A stretch of DNA of 18,127 bases from URNF01 sp045638005 (lineage in GTDB: Bacteria; Bacillota; Clostridia; Oscillospirales; Acutalibacteraceae). The number at the start of each line of letters is the position of its first letter. Position 1 is the stretch's first letter. A model generated the notes under the pieces. That model had not been told where the DNA came from. It saw only the letters and a list, made by a program, of their open reading frames with translations, and did not search any database. This document shows, piece by piece, positions 1-6,122 of this stretch. The position numbers and the translations under genes are program-made. The stretch covers positions 1-18,127 of the forward strand of contig JAZUAN010000040.1 of the NCBI GenBank assembly GCA_045638005.1. The letters are read 5' to 3'.

Positions 1-92
1 CGATCCGACTTGATAGCTCTATCGCGCAGTATGTGTTGGATAAGCACTATGAGCGTAAGCATGGCAAAAACGCTTACTACGGACAGAAATAA
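1..92 (+). CDS. C-terminal end of an unidentified protein (5' truncated by window)
   Basis: An open frame runs from the window edge to a TAA at 90-92. It encodes a basic, tyrosine-rich tail of 29 residues that ends in NAYYGQK. Most of the gene lies outside the window and the tail matches no family I recognise, so no function is given. The absence of stops and the hairpin directly after the TAA support a real gene end rather than a chance frame. It lies on the same strand as the AEC permease, 73 bases upstream of that gene's chosen start. Confidence 0.5.
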   Translation, partial: IRLDSSIAQYVLDKHYERKHGKNAYYGQK

Positions 93-134
93 ACGTTTTG
101 GCGGTGGTGGTTTGTGAAGATTACCGCCGCGTTT
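91..134 (+). terminator. imperfect hairpin after the first gene
   Basis: GGCGGT (100-105) pairs with ACCGCC (123-128), and an outer AAACG (91-95) pairs with CGTTT (130-134) across an asymmetric internal loop. The following bases are only moderately T-rich. It may be a weak terminator of the upstream gene or a structured leader of the permease gene. The position right after a stop codon favours termination. Confidence 0.35.
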
Positions 135-165
135 GCTTGTGTGTTTAAAAGAAAGATATATAAAT

Positions 166-1110
166 ATGTTCGAAACTTTCAAAGCGACCCTGTCACCGAT
201 GCTGGTGCTGTTTTTGTGTATCCTCATTGGTTTTACAGCCAAGAAGAAGTCACTCGTACCCGATAATACGGCGGCGGTGCTTGCCAAATTTGAAAACTAT
301 ATTTTCGTACCCGCGCTGATCATCAATACGTTTATGCGGTACTGCACCGTCACTTCCATTGCAGAGCAGTATACGTTGATCGTATACTGTGTGGTGGCGT
401 TGGCATTAGCGCTTTGCATTGCTTTGCCTCTTTCCAAAATGTTTGCCCAAAACGATGCTTATAAGAGAAATATATATAAATATGCCTTATCATTCGGTAA
501 CTTTGGATTCATGGGGAATGCGATCGTGCCGGCAATCTTTGGCGAAGAAATGCTGTATCCGTACATGCTGTTCACATTACCCTTGAATGTCGCGGTATAT
601 ACGTGGGGCGTTTTGATACTTGTTCCGCAAGGACAGCATAAAGACAGTGTTTTTAAACGAATGCTCAATTCCACATTCTTGTCTATCCTGCTTGGTGCAA
701 CGTTGGGACTTACCGGTGCGGCAAAATACATTCCCGATTTTATAACCTCTACCATCGATAATTGCGCCGCATGCATGGGGCCGCTCGCCATGATTTTAAC
801 CGGCTTTGTGGTTGGCGGGTATGACTTTAAAACGCTGTTGAATAAAAGAAGCGTGTATATTGCGACCGCTTTGCGTCTGTTGGTTTTACCGGCGCTGTTT
901 GTGGTTGTACTGCGACTCTTAGGTGCTGATAATACCGTCTTGGTATGTGCGCTGTTCGCGTTTGGCACACCGCTCGGTCTCAATACGGTGGTGTTTCCGG
1001 CGGCGTACGGCGGCGATACCTCTACCGGTGCCTCCATGGCAATGATCTCACATACGCTGTGCGTTGTCACTATTCCGCTGATGTACGCGTTGCTGACCTG
1101 TTTTATTTGA
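166..1110 (+). CDS. AEC-family (auxin efflux carrier-like) permease
   Basis: This is an integral membrane transporter of the AEC family (Mem_trans, PF03547), which in bacteria includes malate/malonate and other organic-anion or amino-acid permeases. The substrate cannot be told from sequence. The 314-residue protein is almost entirely hydrophobic, with about ten membrane segments and the expected short polar centre. An early helix contains SFGNFGFMGNAIVPAIFG, like the family's conserved Asn/Gly/Pro helix, and a late segment carries FGTPLGLNTVVFPAAYGGD. I chose ATG 166, preceded by AGAAAG, over an in-frame TTG at 133 because the extra 11 residues (LVCLKERYIN) are polar and untypical of the family's N-terminus. 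The gene is followed by a strong terminator, so it is probably monocistronic or the last gene of its operon. Confidence 0.85.
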   Translation: MFETFKATLSPMLVLFLCILIGFTAKKKSLVPDNTAAVLAKFENYIFVPALIINTFMRYCTVTSIAEQYTLIVYCVVALALALCIALPLSKMFAQNDAYKRNIYKYALSFGNFGFMGNAIVPAIFGEEMLYPYMLFTLPLNVAVYTWGVLILVPQGQHKDSVFKRMLNSTFLSILLGATLGLTGAAKYIPDFITSTIDNCAACMGPLAMILTGFVVGGYDFKTLLNKRSVYIATALRLLVLPALFVVVLRLLGADNTVLVCALFAFGTPLGLNTVVFPAAYGGDTSTGASMAMISHTLCVVTIPLMYALLTCFI

Positions 1111-1125
1111 ATTAGGTATAAAAAT

Positions 1126-1166
1126 AAAGCGATACTGTATCCGTGTGGAAGCAGTATCGCTTTTAC
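1126..1166 (+). terminator. bidirectional intrinsic terminator
   Basis: A perfect 12-bp stem, AAAGCGATACTG (1126-1137) with CAGTATCGCTTT (1152-1163), encloses a 14-base loop. A T-rich stretch follows on the plus strand. The left flank (ATAAAAATAAAG) gives a T-run on the minus strand. It can therefore end the AEC gene on the plus strand and the former AraC gene reading leftward. Confidence 0.75.
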
Positions 1167-1185
1167 TATTATCGAATTTTGTAAT

Positions 1186-1197
1186 TACCCTAGGGTA
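1186..1197. repeat. 12-bp perfect palindrome TACCCTAGGGTA
   Basis: This self-complementary 12-mer lies in the short gap between the bidirectional terminator and the AraC remnant. It has no spacer, which would suit a dimeric protein or a restriction enzyme rather than a hairpin. No promoter is visible beside it. Apart from it, I see nothing in the stretch 1167-1242. Confidence 0.3.
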
Positions 1198-1242
1198 GAG
1201 CGGCTGCTTAGGATGACAATTTATAATTTCTGCTTATGTAAA

Positions 1243-1387
1243 TTACAGCTCACCACGAAATTTGGTGGGGCATACTCCTACATACTGTCTGAACGCAGTG
1301 GAAAATACCAAAGGCGATATGTATCCTACCGACTTGGCAATTTCACCTACTTGCAGATCGGTGGTAGCAATCGGTGCTTTTGAATAG
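1243..1387 (-). pseudogene. C-terminal remnant of an AraC-family transcriptional regulator
   Basis: Read on the minus strand, the last ~48 codons before a TAA (1243-1245) encode the second helix-turn-helix of an AraC/XylS DNA-binding domain. It shows TTDLQVGEIAKSVGY, then SPLVFSTAFRQYVG, then CPTKFRGEL and the stop. This is the classic family signature: xxVxEIAxxVGF, xFxxxFKxxxG, PxxYR. The similarity stops near 1380-1388, and the rest of the regulator (normally ~250-300 residues) is missing. There is no start codon or promoter for the fragment. Immediately to its right begins a truncated glycoside hydrolase on the other strand. AraC regulators are often divergent from the hydrolase they control, so this looks like what is left after an internal deletion. 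Family assignment is firm; the deletion is inference. Confidence 0.85.
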
Positions 1388-2287
1388 TATGAACATACGA
1401 TGGATACGGAATTTTTGCGCGAATGCTACCGTCTTATTCGCGCGTGTGCACAGTTTTATACCCAAAAGATGCTGTATACCGACAAAGACGGCGGCGCGTT
1501 TGTGGGTAAGTGCACCGATCTGGAGCGCTTGGGCGCGTGCGTACAAAACGCTTTCATGACCTCCTGCGGTATCATTAAAACTTTGGAATGTCTTATATCT
1601 GCTGCGGATATTCTGGGAATAGACAAGGAATACCGCGACGAGTGCGCCGTATATGCTCAAAAACTGCGGGAAAGCTTGCCGCATGATGAGACAAAATATG
1701 TGCCGTACAGCGGATGTGAGGATCGAAGTATTGGCGTGTTCGCGGGGAAATTCCCCTTTAATGTCCTTTTAGGTGATGGTCCGTATCTATTGCCTGCATG
1801 GGAGGACTTTCTCGCAAACGAAAGTGCATTTGGCAATATGTATAAAGTGGGTAAACGAGTTTCCTCTTGGTATGCCTGTTGGAAAGCAGAAGCGTATGCC
1901 CGTATCGGCGACGCAAAAGAAGCGTACATAGCACAACGGCAGGCGCTGTTATCGCTTGGCGCTTTTCACGAAATGTACGAGATCAATGAGCCCGGTAGCG
2001 TTTTCCGCCCCTGGTTTACCACCGCGGCAGGTATTTATCTTTCTACCGTCAATGAAATGTTGATGCAAAGCGATGGCGAGAATATCTATCTTCTGCCCGC
2101 GTATCCCGAAACCGAAAAAGAACTTTCTTTCTGTTTATCCGCAAAGGGTGGCGCTATCGTAGAAGCAAAGATTTGTGACGGTAAACTTGCCGATTTGCGC
2201 ATCACTATGAGACGTGGCCTCGCTGTGCGCGATTTCAAGGTGTATTTCCGAGGAAATAGTATCGGCGAAGTAAAAGCGACCTTTTAA
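1388..2287 (+). pseudogene. C-terminal fragment of a glycoside hydrolase, GH95/GH65-like (alpha/alpha)6 fold
   Basis: The frame is open from 1388 (after a TAG at 1385), with a first ATG at 1400, and runs 295 residues to TAA. Helical repeats such as DTEFLRECYRLIRACAQFY and GIIKTLECLISAADILG resemble the barrel helices of six-hairpin glycosidases. A later RPWFTTAAGIYLSTVNEML precedes a beta-sandwich-like tail, with IYLLPAYPE and then KGGAIVEAKICDGKL, close to the usual end of GH95/GH65-type enzymes (LLPALP... RGGFEV... WKDGKL). Full enzymes have at least 600 residues, so the N-terminal domain and half the barrel are missing. There is no ribosome site before ATG 1400, so translation is doubtful. 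The GH95 catalytic-region motif (QEW... HRH) is not visible, so the exact family is uncertain. Confidence 0.65.
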
Positions 2288-2303
2288 AGCAGTTCTTAAG
2301 CAA

Positions 2304-2342
2304 GATGAGTGCTTCATAGAAATGTGGATCACTCATTTTTTT
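2304..2342 (+). terminator. intrinsic terminator after the hydrolase remnant
   Basis: GATGAGTG (2304-2311) pairs with CACTCATT (2330-2337, one G-T pair) and runs into a T-tract at 2336-2342. It sits just after the hydrolase stop codon and insulates the downstream ABC operon. Confidence 0.7.
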
Positions 2343-2346
2343 AGAT

Positions 2347-2363
2347 GATAAAAATTTTTTATC
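2347..2363. repeat. 17-bp AT-rich inverted repeat upstream of the ABC operon promoter
   Basis: GATAAAAA and TTTTTATC are perfect inverted arms around a single T. The repeat ends about 20 bases before the -35 box of the ABC operon. It could be an UP-element-like A/T tract, an operator half, or an extension of the terminator region. Sequence alone does not decide. Confidence 0.35.
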
Positions 2364-2383
2364 CAACTAATTCAAAAAAACTA

Positions 2384-2412
2384 TTGACAAGAGGAAAATA
2401 GGGGAGTATACT
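2384..2412 (+). promoter_or_regulatory. sigma-A promoter of the ABC importer operon
   Basis: The -35 box TTGACA (2384-2389) matches consensus fully. A 17-base spacer leads to TATACT (2407-2412), which matches five of six. Transcription would start near 2419, leaving a leader of about 70 bases. That is too short for a T-box riboswitch, which is how many homologous Trp transporters are controlled, and no T-box motif is present. Confidence 0.75.
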
Positions 2413-2487
2413 GGCAATTGTAAATTTTAGGATTTTAAAGCGATAAAGTATTTTGCTTAGAGGTCCAAGTAGAGGAGAGTATATCTT

Positions 2488-3483
2488 ATGAAAAAAATTC
2501 TTTGTATCCTGATGGCAGTTGCTATGCTGTGCTGCCTGTGCGTCGGCTGTGGCGAAGCCACCAACACCGAAGAGGATAATGCGGCAGCCGTCAAAAAGAT
2601 CGGTGTTTTGCAGTTGGTAAAACACGATGCTCTGGACGCTGCTTACAACGGCTTTGTTGATGGCTTGAAAGCTGCCGGTTACAGCGAAGATGCCGGCAAT
2701 GTGGACTTCAACTACATTGTCACCACCGGCAAATCCGAGGAGTGTGCGACCGCTGCTGACCAGTTGGTTGCCGACAAGAGCGATCTGATCCTTGCGATTG
2801 CGACCCCTGCGGCGCAGGCGATCGTGAACAAGACCCAGTCCATTCCGGTTTTGGTTACTGCTGTTACCAACCCCGACGGCGATTGCCCGGCTGATAACAT
2901 GTCCGGCACTTCCGACCTCGGTCCGATCGCACGTCAGGTGCAGTTTGCCAAGGAGTTGAATCCCGAGATGAAGACTCTTGGTATTCTGTACAACTCCACC
3001 GAGGCAAACTCCGTTTACCAGGCCGATCTCGCTGAGGCTGCTGCGAAAGCAGCGGGTATCCCCGTAAAACGCTATTCCGTCACCGCTGCTACCGAATTGC
3101 AGTCCACCGTGGAAGGCATGAAGGGTCAGGTTGAGGTTTGCTGGATCCCCACTGATAACTGCTGTGCATCCAACATGCCCACCATCAGCGAGGCTGCCAA
3201 GGCCGCCAAGGTGATGACCGTTTGCGGCGAAAAAGGTATGACCGATAACGGCGGCCTTTCTACCATCGGCGCTGTCGATTACTATGAACTCGGCAAACAG
3301 ACCGCTGCTATGGCTGCAAAGATCCTCAAAGGCGAAGCCACCGTTCAGGATCTGGAGATCGAAATGCAGGAAGCCGGCGAAGATGCTGAGATCGTGATCA
3401 ACACGGATGTCGCTGCTGACTACGTAATCCCGCAGGAGATTCTGGATAAAGCCACCAAGGTGACCACCGCTACTGCTGAGTAA
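2488..3483 (+). CDS. ABC transporter substrate-binding lipoprotein, TrpX-like (PF04392)
   Basis: This is the extracytoplasmic binding protein of an ABC importer, anchored to the membrane by a lipid. The N-terminus has MKK, a hydrophobic core and a lipobox-like LCVGC with Cys21 as the acylation site; Cys at -3 is slightly unusual. The mature part matches the ABC_sub_bind family (PF04392): KIGVLQLVKHDALDAAYNGF at the start, a GTSDLGPIARQ strand-turn, TLGILYNSTEANS at the hinge, and DYYELGKQTAAMAAKILKG near the end. At 331 residues it has the usual length. Characterised relatives such as streptococcal TrpX bind tryptophan or tyrosine, but many are uncharacterised. The ribosome site AGAGGAG precedes ATG 2488. 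Codons are rich in ACC, GCC, CTG and AAG compared with neighbouring genes, consistent with high expression. It is first in a three-gene operon. Confidence 0.9.
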   Translation: MKKILCILMAVAMLCCLCVGCGEATNTEEDNAAAVKKIGVLQLVKHDALDAAYNGFVDGLKAAGYSEDAGNVDFNYIVTTGKSEECATAADQLVADKSDLILAIATPAAQAIVNKTQSIPVLVTAVTNPDGDCPADNMSGTSDLGPIARQVQFAKELNPEMKTLGILYNSTEANSVYQADLAEAAAKAAGIPVKRYSVTAATELQSTVEGMKGQVEVCWIPTDNCCASNMPTISEAAKAAKVMTVCGEKGMTDNGGLSTIGAVDYYELGKQTAAMAAKILKGEATVQDLEIEMQEAGEDAEIVINTDVAADYVIPQEILDKATKVTTATAE

Positions 3484-3506
3484 ATCATATAGCGAAATAT
3501 ACAATT

Positions 3507-3541
3507 AAACAAATGGCAGAGAATTGCTCTGCCATTTGTTT
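3507..3541 (+). terminator. perfect 15-bp intercistronic hairpin between binding protein and permease genes
   Basis: AAACAAATGGCAGAG (3507-3521) and CTCTGCCATTTGTTT (3527-3541) pair perfectly around the loop AATTG. The 3' side ends in ATTTGTTT but then continues with GCGCAT, so it is a poor to moderate terminator. The likely role is partial termination or protection of the upstream mRNA 3' end, giving more binding protein than permease and ATPase. That role is inferred from its position. Confidence 0.65.
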
Positions 3542-3571
3542 GCGCATATATAAACAAGTGAGGATATATTC

Positions 3572-4585
3572 ATGGAAGCATTTATTAACTGGTTTGAAAG
3601 TAATATCATCACCGGTCTTGGTTTACAAGGCGCTGTCGCGCAGGGTATCATTTGGGGTATCATGGCGATCGGTGTGTACATTACATATCGACTTCTCGAT
3701 TTCTCCGATCTGTCGGTGGACGGTACGCTGGGCTTTGGTGCAGCGGTGTCTGCTATCCTGATCGTCAAAGGCTGCGACCCGTATTTAAGCTTGCTGTTCG
3801 CCACCCTCGCGGGTGCCGCAGCGGGTCTTGCAACCGGTATTTTCCATACCGTGTTTAAAATTCCGCCGATCCTCTCCGGTATTCTTACCATGATCGGTCT
3901 GTATTCCATCACCATCCGAGTGATGGACGGTTCGGCAAACACGGCGCTGTTCCAATATGACCGCGTTACCACACCGCTTAACGAATTGCTGAAAAGTTGG
4001 GGCATGCCGGCTGATTCGGTGACCAATATTTCCGCGTTGATCATCGGCATTGTGTTTGCGGCAGCACTGATCGGCATTTTGTATTTCTTCTTCGGCACTG
4101 AAATTGGTACGGCGATCCGCGCGACCGGTTCCAACGGCAACATGTCGCGCGCTCTCGGCGTGAATACCGACATGATGAAGGTGCTCGCCCTTGTGATCTC
4201 CAATGCGCTGTTCGGTCTTTCCGGTGCGCTTATCGGTCAAACGCAGGGTGCTGCGGACGTGCAGGTAGGTCAGGGTGCGATCGTCATCGGTCTTGCCTCC
4301 ATTATTATCGGCGAAGTGATCATGTGTCGCAAGGATCACAGTTTCTGGTACAAGCTGTGCGCCGTGATCGTCGGCTCGGTTATCTATCGCATTATTTATG
4401 CGTTAACTATTGCGCCGCTCGGTCAGAAACTCAACCTGCGCGCGTACGATACCAAACTGATTACAGCACTTATCATCGCTGTTGCTTTGGCGGTGCCTGT
4501 TATCAGAAAAACCTTGGCAGAACGCAATTTGCGCAAAGCTAACGATAAGAAATTTGCCAATGTGGGAGGTGTCGAAAATGCTTGA
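3572..4585 (+). CDS. ABC transporter permease, BPD_transp_2 family (TrpY-like)
   Basis: This is the membrane-spanning subunit of the importer, related to branched-chain amino acid/ribose permeases (PF02653) and to the TrpY-type partners of PF04392 binding proteins. The 337 residues are mostly hydrophobic, with about eight to ten membrane segments. DFSDLSVDGTLGFGAAV (from residue 43) is typical of this subgroup. The cytoplasmic loop with AIRATGSNGNMSRALGVN is the ATPase-coupling region seen in the family. ATG 3572 follows a GTGAGG ribosome site. The 3' end overlaps the ATPase start by 8 bases (ATGCTTGA), which indicates translational coupling and a shared mRNA. Confidence 0.9.
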   Translation: MEAFINWFESNIITGLGLQGAVAQGIIWGIMAIGVYITYRLLDFSDLSVDGTLGFGAAVSAILIVKGCDPYLSLLFATLAGAAAGLATGIFHTVFKIPPILSGILTMIGLYSITIRVMDGSANTALFQYDRVTTPLNELLKSWGMPADSVTNISALIIGIVFAAALIGILYFFFGTEIGTAIRATGSNGNMSRALGVNTDMMKVLALVISNALFGLSGALIGQTQGAADVQVGQGAIVIGLASIIIGEVIMCRKDHSFWYKLCAVIVGSVIYRIIYALTIAPLGQKLNLRAYDTKLITALIIAVALAVPVIRKTLAERNLRKANDKKFANVGGVENA

Positions 4586-5372
4586 ATTGCATGGCGTAGA
4601 GAAGACTTTTAATATCGGTACAGTCAATGAGAAAAAAGCATTGAACGGCGTGGAACTCACTATTAATGACGGCGATTTCATCACGGTTATCGGCGGTAAT
4701 GGTGCCGGCAAATCCACTCTTTTAAACGTGATTTCCGGTGTGTATATTGCAGAAGCAGGTAAGATCGTTCTGGACGGTGTCAATGTCACCAACAAAAAGG
4801 AACATCAGCGCGCTAAAGATCTCGGTCGCGTGTTTCAGGATCCCATGATGGGTACTGCCGCTGATATGAGCATTGAAGATAACCTTGCAATGGCATTCCG
4901 TCGCGTTAAAAAGCGCGGTCTTAAATGGGGTATCACTGCCGCCGAAAAGGTGCAGTATAAAGAAGCGGTAAAAACCCTCGGTCTCGGTCTTGAGGATCGC
5001 ATGACATCGAAGGTTGGTCTGCTTTCCGGCGGTCAGCGCCAGGCGATCACGCTGTTGATGGCAACGTTGCAAAAGCCGAAGTTGTTGCTTTTGGACGAGC
5101 ATACTGCTGCCCTTGATCCCAAAACTGCGGCAAAGGTGCTGGATCTGACAGATTCTATCATCAGCGAATCCAAAATCACCACGTTGATGATCACCCATAA
5201 CATGAAGGACGCGATCCGTCTCGGCAATCGCCTTATTATGATGCACGAAGGTCGTATCATATACGATGTTTCCGGTGAAGAAAAGCAAAAATTACAAGTT
5301 TCCGATCTTATGGAACTGTTCGGCAAAGCCAGCCAAGGCGAGTTTGCCAACGACCGTATGTTACTCGGTTAA
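4578..5372 (+). CDS. ABC transporter ATP-binding protein (TrpZ-like)
   Basis: This is the cytoplasmic ATPase that powers the importer. All nucleotide-binding motifs are intact in 264 residues: Walker A GGNGAGKST (39-47), Q-loop Gln87 in VFQDP, signature LSGGQRQ (149-155), Walker B LLLLDEHTAALDP (169-181) with catalytic Glu174, and switch His207 in ITHNM. The Walker B is followed by HTAALD, as is common in this subfamily. I chose ATG 4578, preceded by GGGAGGTG and overlapping the permease stop. A further upstream in-frame start would add about 32 residues encoded inside the permease gene and unlike any ABC domain. The gene ends just before a strong terminator and closes the operon. Confidence 0.93.
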   Translation: MLELHGVEKTFNIGTVNEKKALNGVELTINDGDFITVIGGNGAGKSTLLNVISGVYIAEAGKIVLDGVNVTNKKEHQRAKDLGRVFQDPMMGTAADMSIEDNLAMAFRRVKKRGLKWGITAAEKVQYKEAVKTLGLGLEDRMTSKVGLLSGGQRQAITLLMATLQKPKLLLLDEHTAALDPKTAAKVLDLTDSIISESKITTLMITHNMKDAIRLGNRLIMMHEGRIIYDVSGEEKQKLQVSDLMELFGKASQGEFANDRMLLG

Positions 5373-5375
5373 ATC

Positions 5376-5412
5376 AAAATCCCCCCACCCTTACTTCGGT
5401 GGGGGATTTTTT
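5376..5412 (+). terminator. intrinsic terminator of the ABC operon
   Basis: AAAATCCCCCCACC (5376-5389) pairs with GGTGGGGGATTTT (5398-5410) with one bulged C. The stem is GC-rich and ends in a run of six T (5407-5412). Confidence 0.85.
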
Positions 5413-5487
5413 CATCTTCTTTTCCTTTTGTGTGCATAACTGCATATAAAGAGTTGCAATAAAACCGCAATATTTTTATGAATACTA

Positions 5488-5516
5488 TTGCTGTATATGG
5501 GGAAATATGGTATTCT
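5488..5516 (+). promoter_or_regulatory. possible promoter of the small membrane protein gene
   Basis: TTGCTG (5488-5493), a 17-base spacer and TATTCT (5511-5516) form a moderate sigma-A-like pair in an AT-rich region about 40 bases before the gene. The boxes match consensus at three and four of six positions. The terminator upstream makes a promoter somewhere in this gap necessary, which supports the assignment. Confidence 0.4.
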
Positions 5517-5557
5517 AAAATATGGGAACATAATTTTAGTAAAAGGATGGCAACTGT

Positions 5558-6073
5558 ATGGATACTTTTGTAGAACAGATCGTACGCAAGAAAAAACAAC
5601 TTATCGATTGGATGATTATTGTTGGCGTTTGTTTTGCTGCGCTTGTTGTTTCGTGGGCAATTTATAAGTTTATAAGTTTTCTGCTGCCGATGATTGTGTT
5701 GGTGGTATGGGGCGCTTGGTGGTTGATCACCAATCTTAACCGAGAGTTTGAATACAGCATCACTAACGGTGAAATGGATATAGACTGTATTATCGCGCAG
5801 CGTCGCCGTAAACGGCTGTGCACCATCACCTGTTCCAAGGTGGAGGCGTATGGCGAACTTTCTAAAGCGGATTTCACCGGTAAAAAGTTTGACCACACCA
5901 TTATGGCTGCCCCTGCTGCAAATATGGAGGGTAACTATTATTTCTCGTATCGCAGTAAAAAATACGGCAGAACATTGGTGATCTTCCATCCGGACGAGCG
6001 GATGCAGCAAGCGTTTTTCAGCTCGTTGCCGCGTCTGATGCAGATCACATTGGAAAAAGAAATGAAAAAATAA
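5558..6073 (+). CDS. small two-segment membrane protein, DUF6106-like
   Basis: The function is unknown. The 171-residue protein starts with an amphipathic, basic MDTFVEQIVRKKKQ. Two membrane segments follow at about residues 18-36 and 39-58, separated by a very short turn, so both termini should be on the cytoplasmic side. The remaining ~110 residues form a soluble domain rich in beta-like stretches (FEYSITNGEMDIDCI, NYYFSYRSKKYGRTLVIF) and end in a charged helix. The layout resembles the clostridial family I recall as DUF6106, whose domain looks PH-like, but this is from memory. The ribosome site AAAGGATG precedes ATG 5558. The gene has its own likely promoter, and a terminator-like hairpin separates it from the Nnr gene. 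Confidence 0.75.
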   Translation: MDTFVEQIVRKKKQLIDWMIIVGVCFAALVVSWAIYKFISFLLPMIVLVVWGAWWLITNLNREFEYSITNGEMDIDCIIAQRRRKRLCTITCSKVEAYGELSKADFTGKKFDHTIMAAPAANMEGNYYFSYRSKKYGRTLVIFHPDERMQQAFFSSLPRLMQITLEKEMKK

Positions 6074-6078
6074 CGGAT

Positions 6079-6103
6079 AAAAGGGGGTGCAAACCCTCTT
6101 TTT
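6079..6103 (+). terminator. hairpin with T-tract between the membrane protein gene and nnr
   Basis: AAAAGGGGG (6079-6087) pairs with CCCTCTTTT (6094-6102) around TGCAAA, with one G-T pair and a T-rich 3' side. It looks like an intrinsic terminator, yet no promoter is evident between it and the Nnr start 20 bases on. It may therefore act as partial terminator or attenuator in a longer operon. Confidence 0.6.
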
Positions 6104-6115
6104 CTCCAATTGGAG
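6104..6115 (+). promoter_or_regulatory. 12-bp palindrome overlapping the nnr ribosome-binding site
   Basis: CTCCAATTGGAG is a perfect palindrome whose right half contains the start of the Shine-Dalgarno sequence GGAGGTG (6112-6118) for ATG 6123. In RNA it could dimerise, or pair CTCC with GGAG to mask the ribosome site. This is structure seen in sequence; a regulatory role is unproven. Confidence 0.3.
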
Positions 6116-6122
6116 GTGTTTT

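Noticed and set aside
1400..2287. A functional stand-alone gene starting at ATG 1400
   Set aside because: No ribosome site lies upstream, the homology starts inside the helical barrel, and the adjacent AraC sequence is also truncated at the same point.
2413..2487. T-box or other riboswitch in the leader of the ABC operon
   Set aside because: The leader is only about 70 bases, has no T-box sequence, and shows only a trivial AAGC/GCTT pairing.
2359..3504. A 381-codon open frame on the minus strand opposite the binding-protein gene
   Set aside because: It is fully antisense to a conserved, motif-complete lipoprotein gene. Its translation has no family features, and its openness follows from the strong codon bias of the plus-strand gene.
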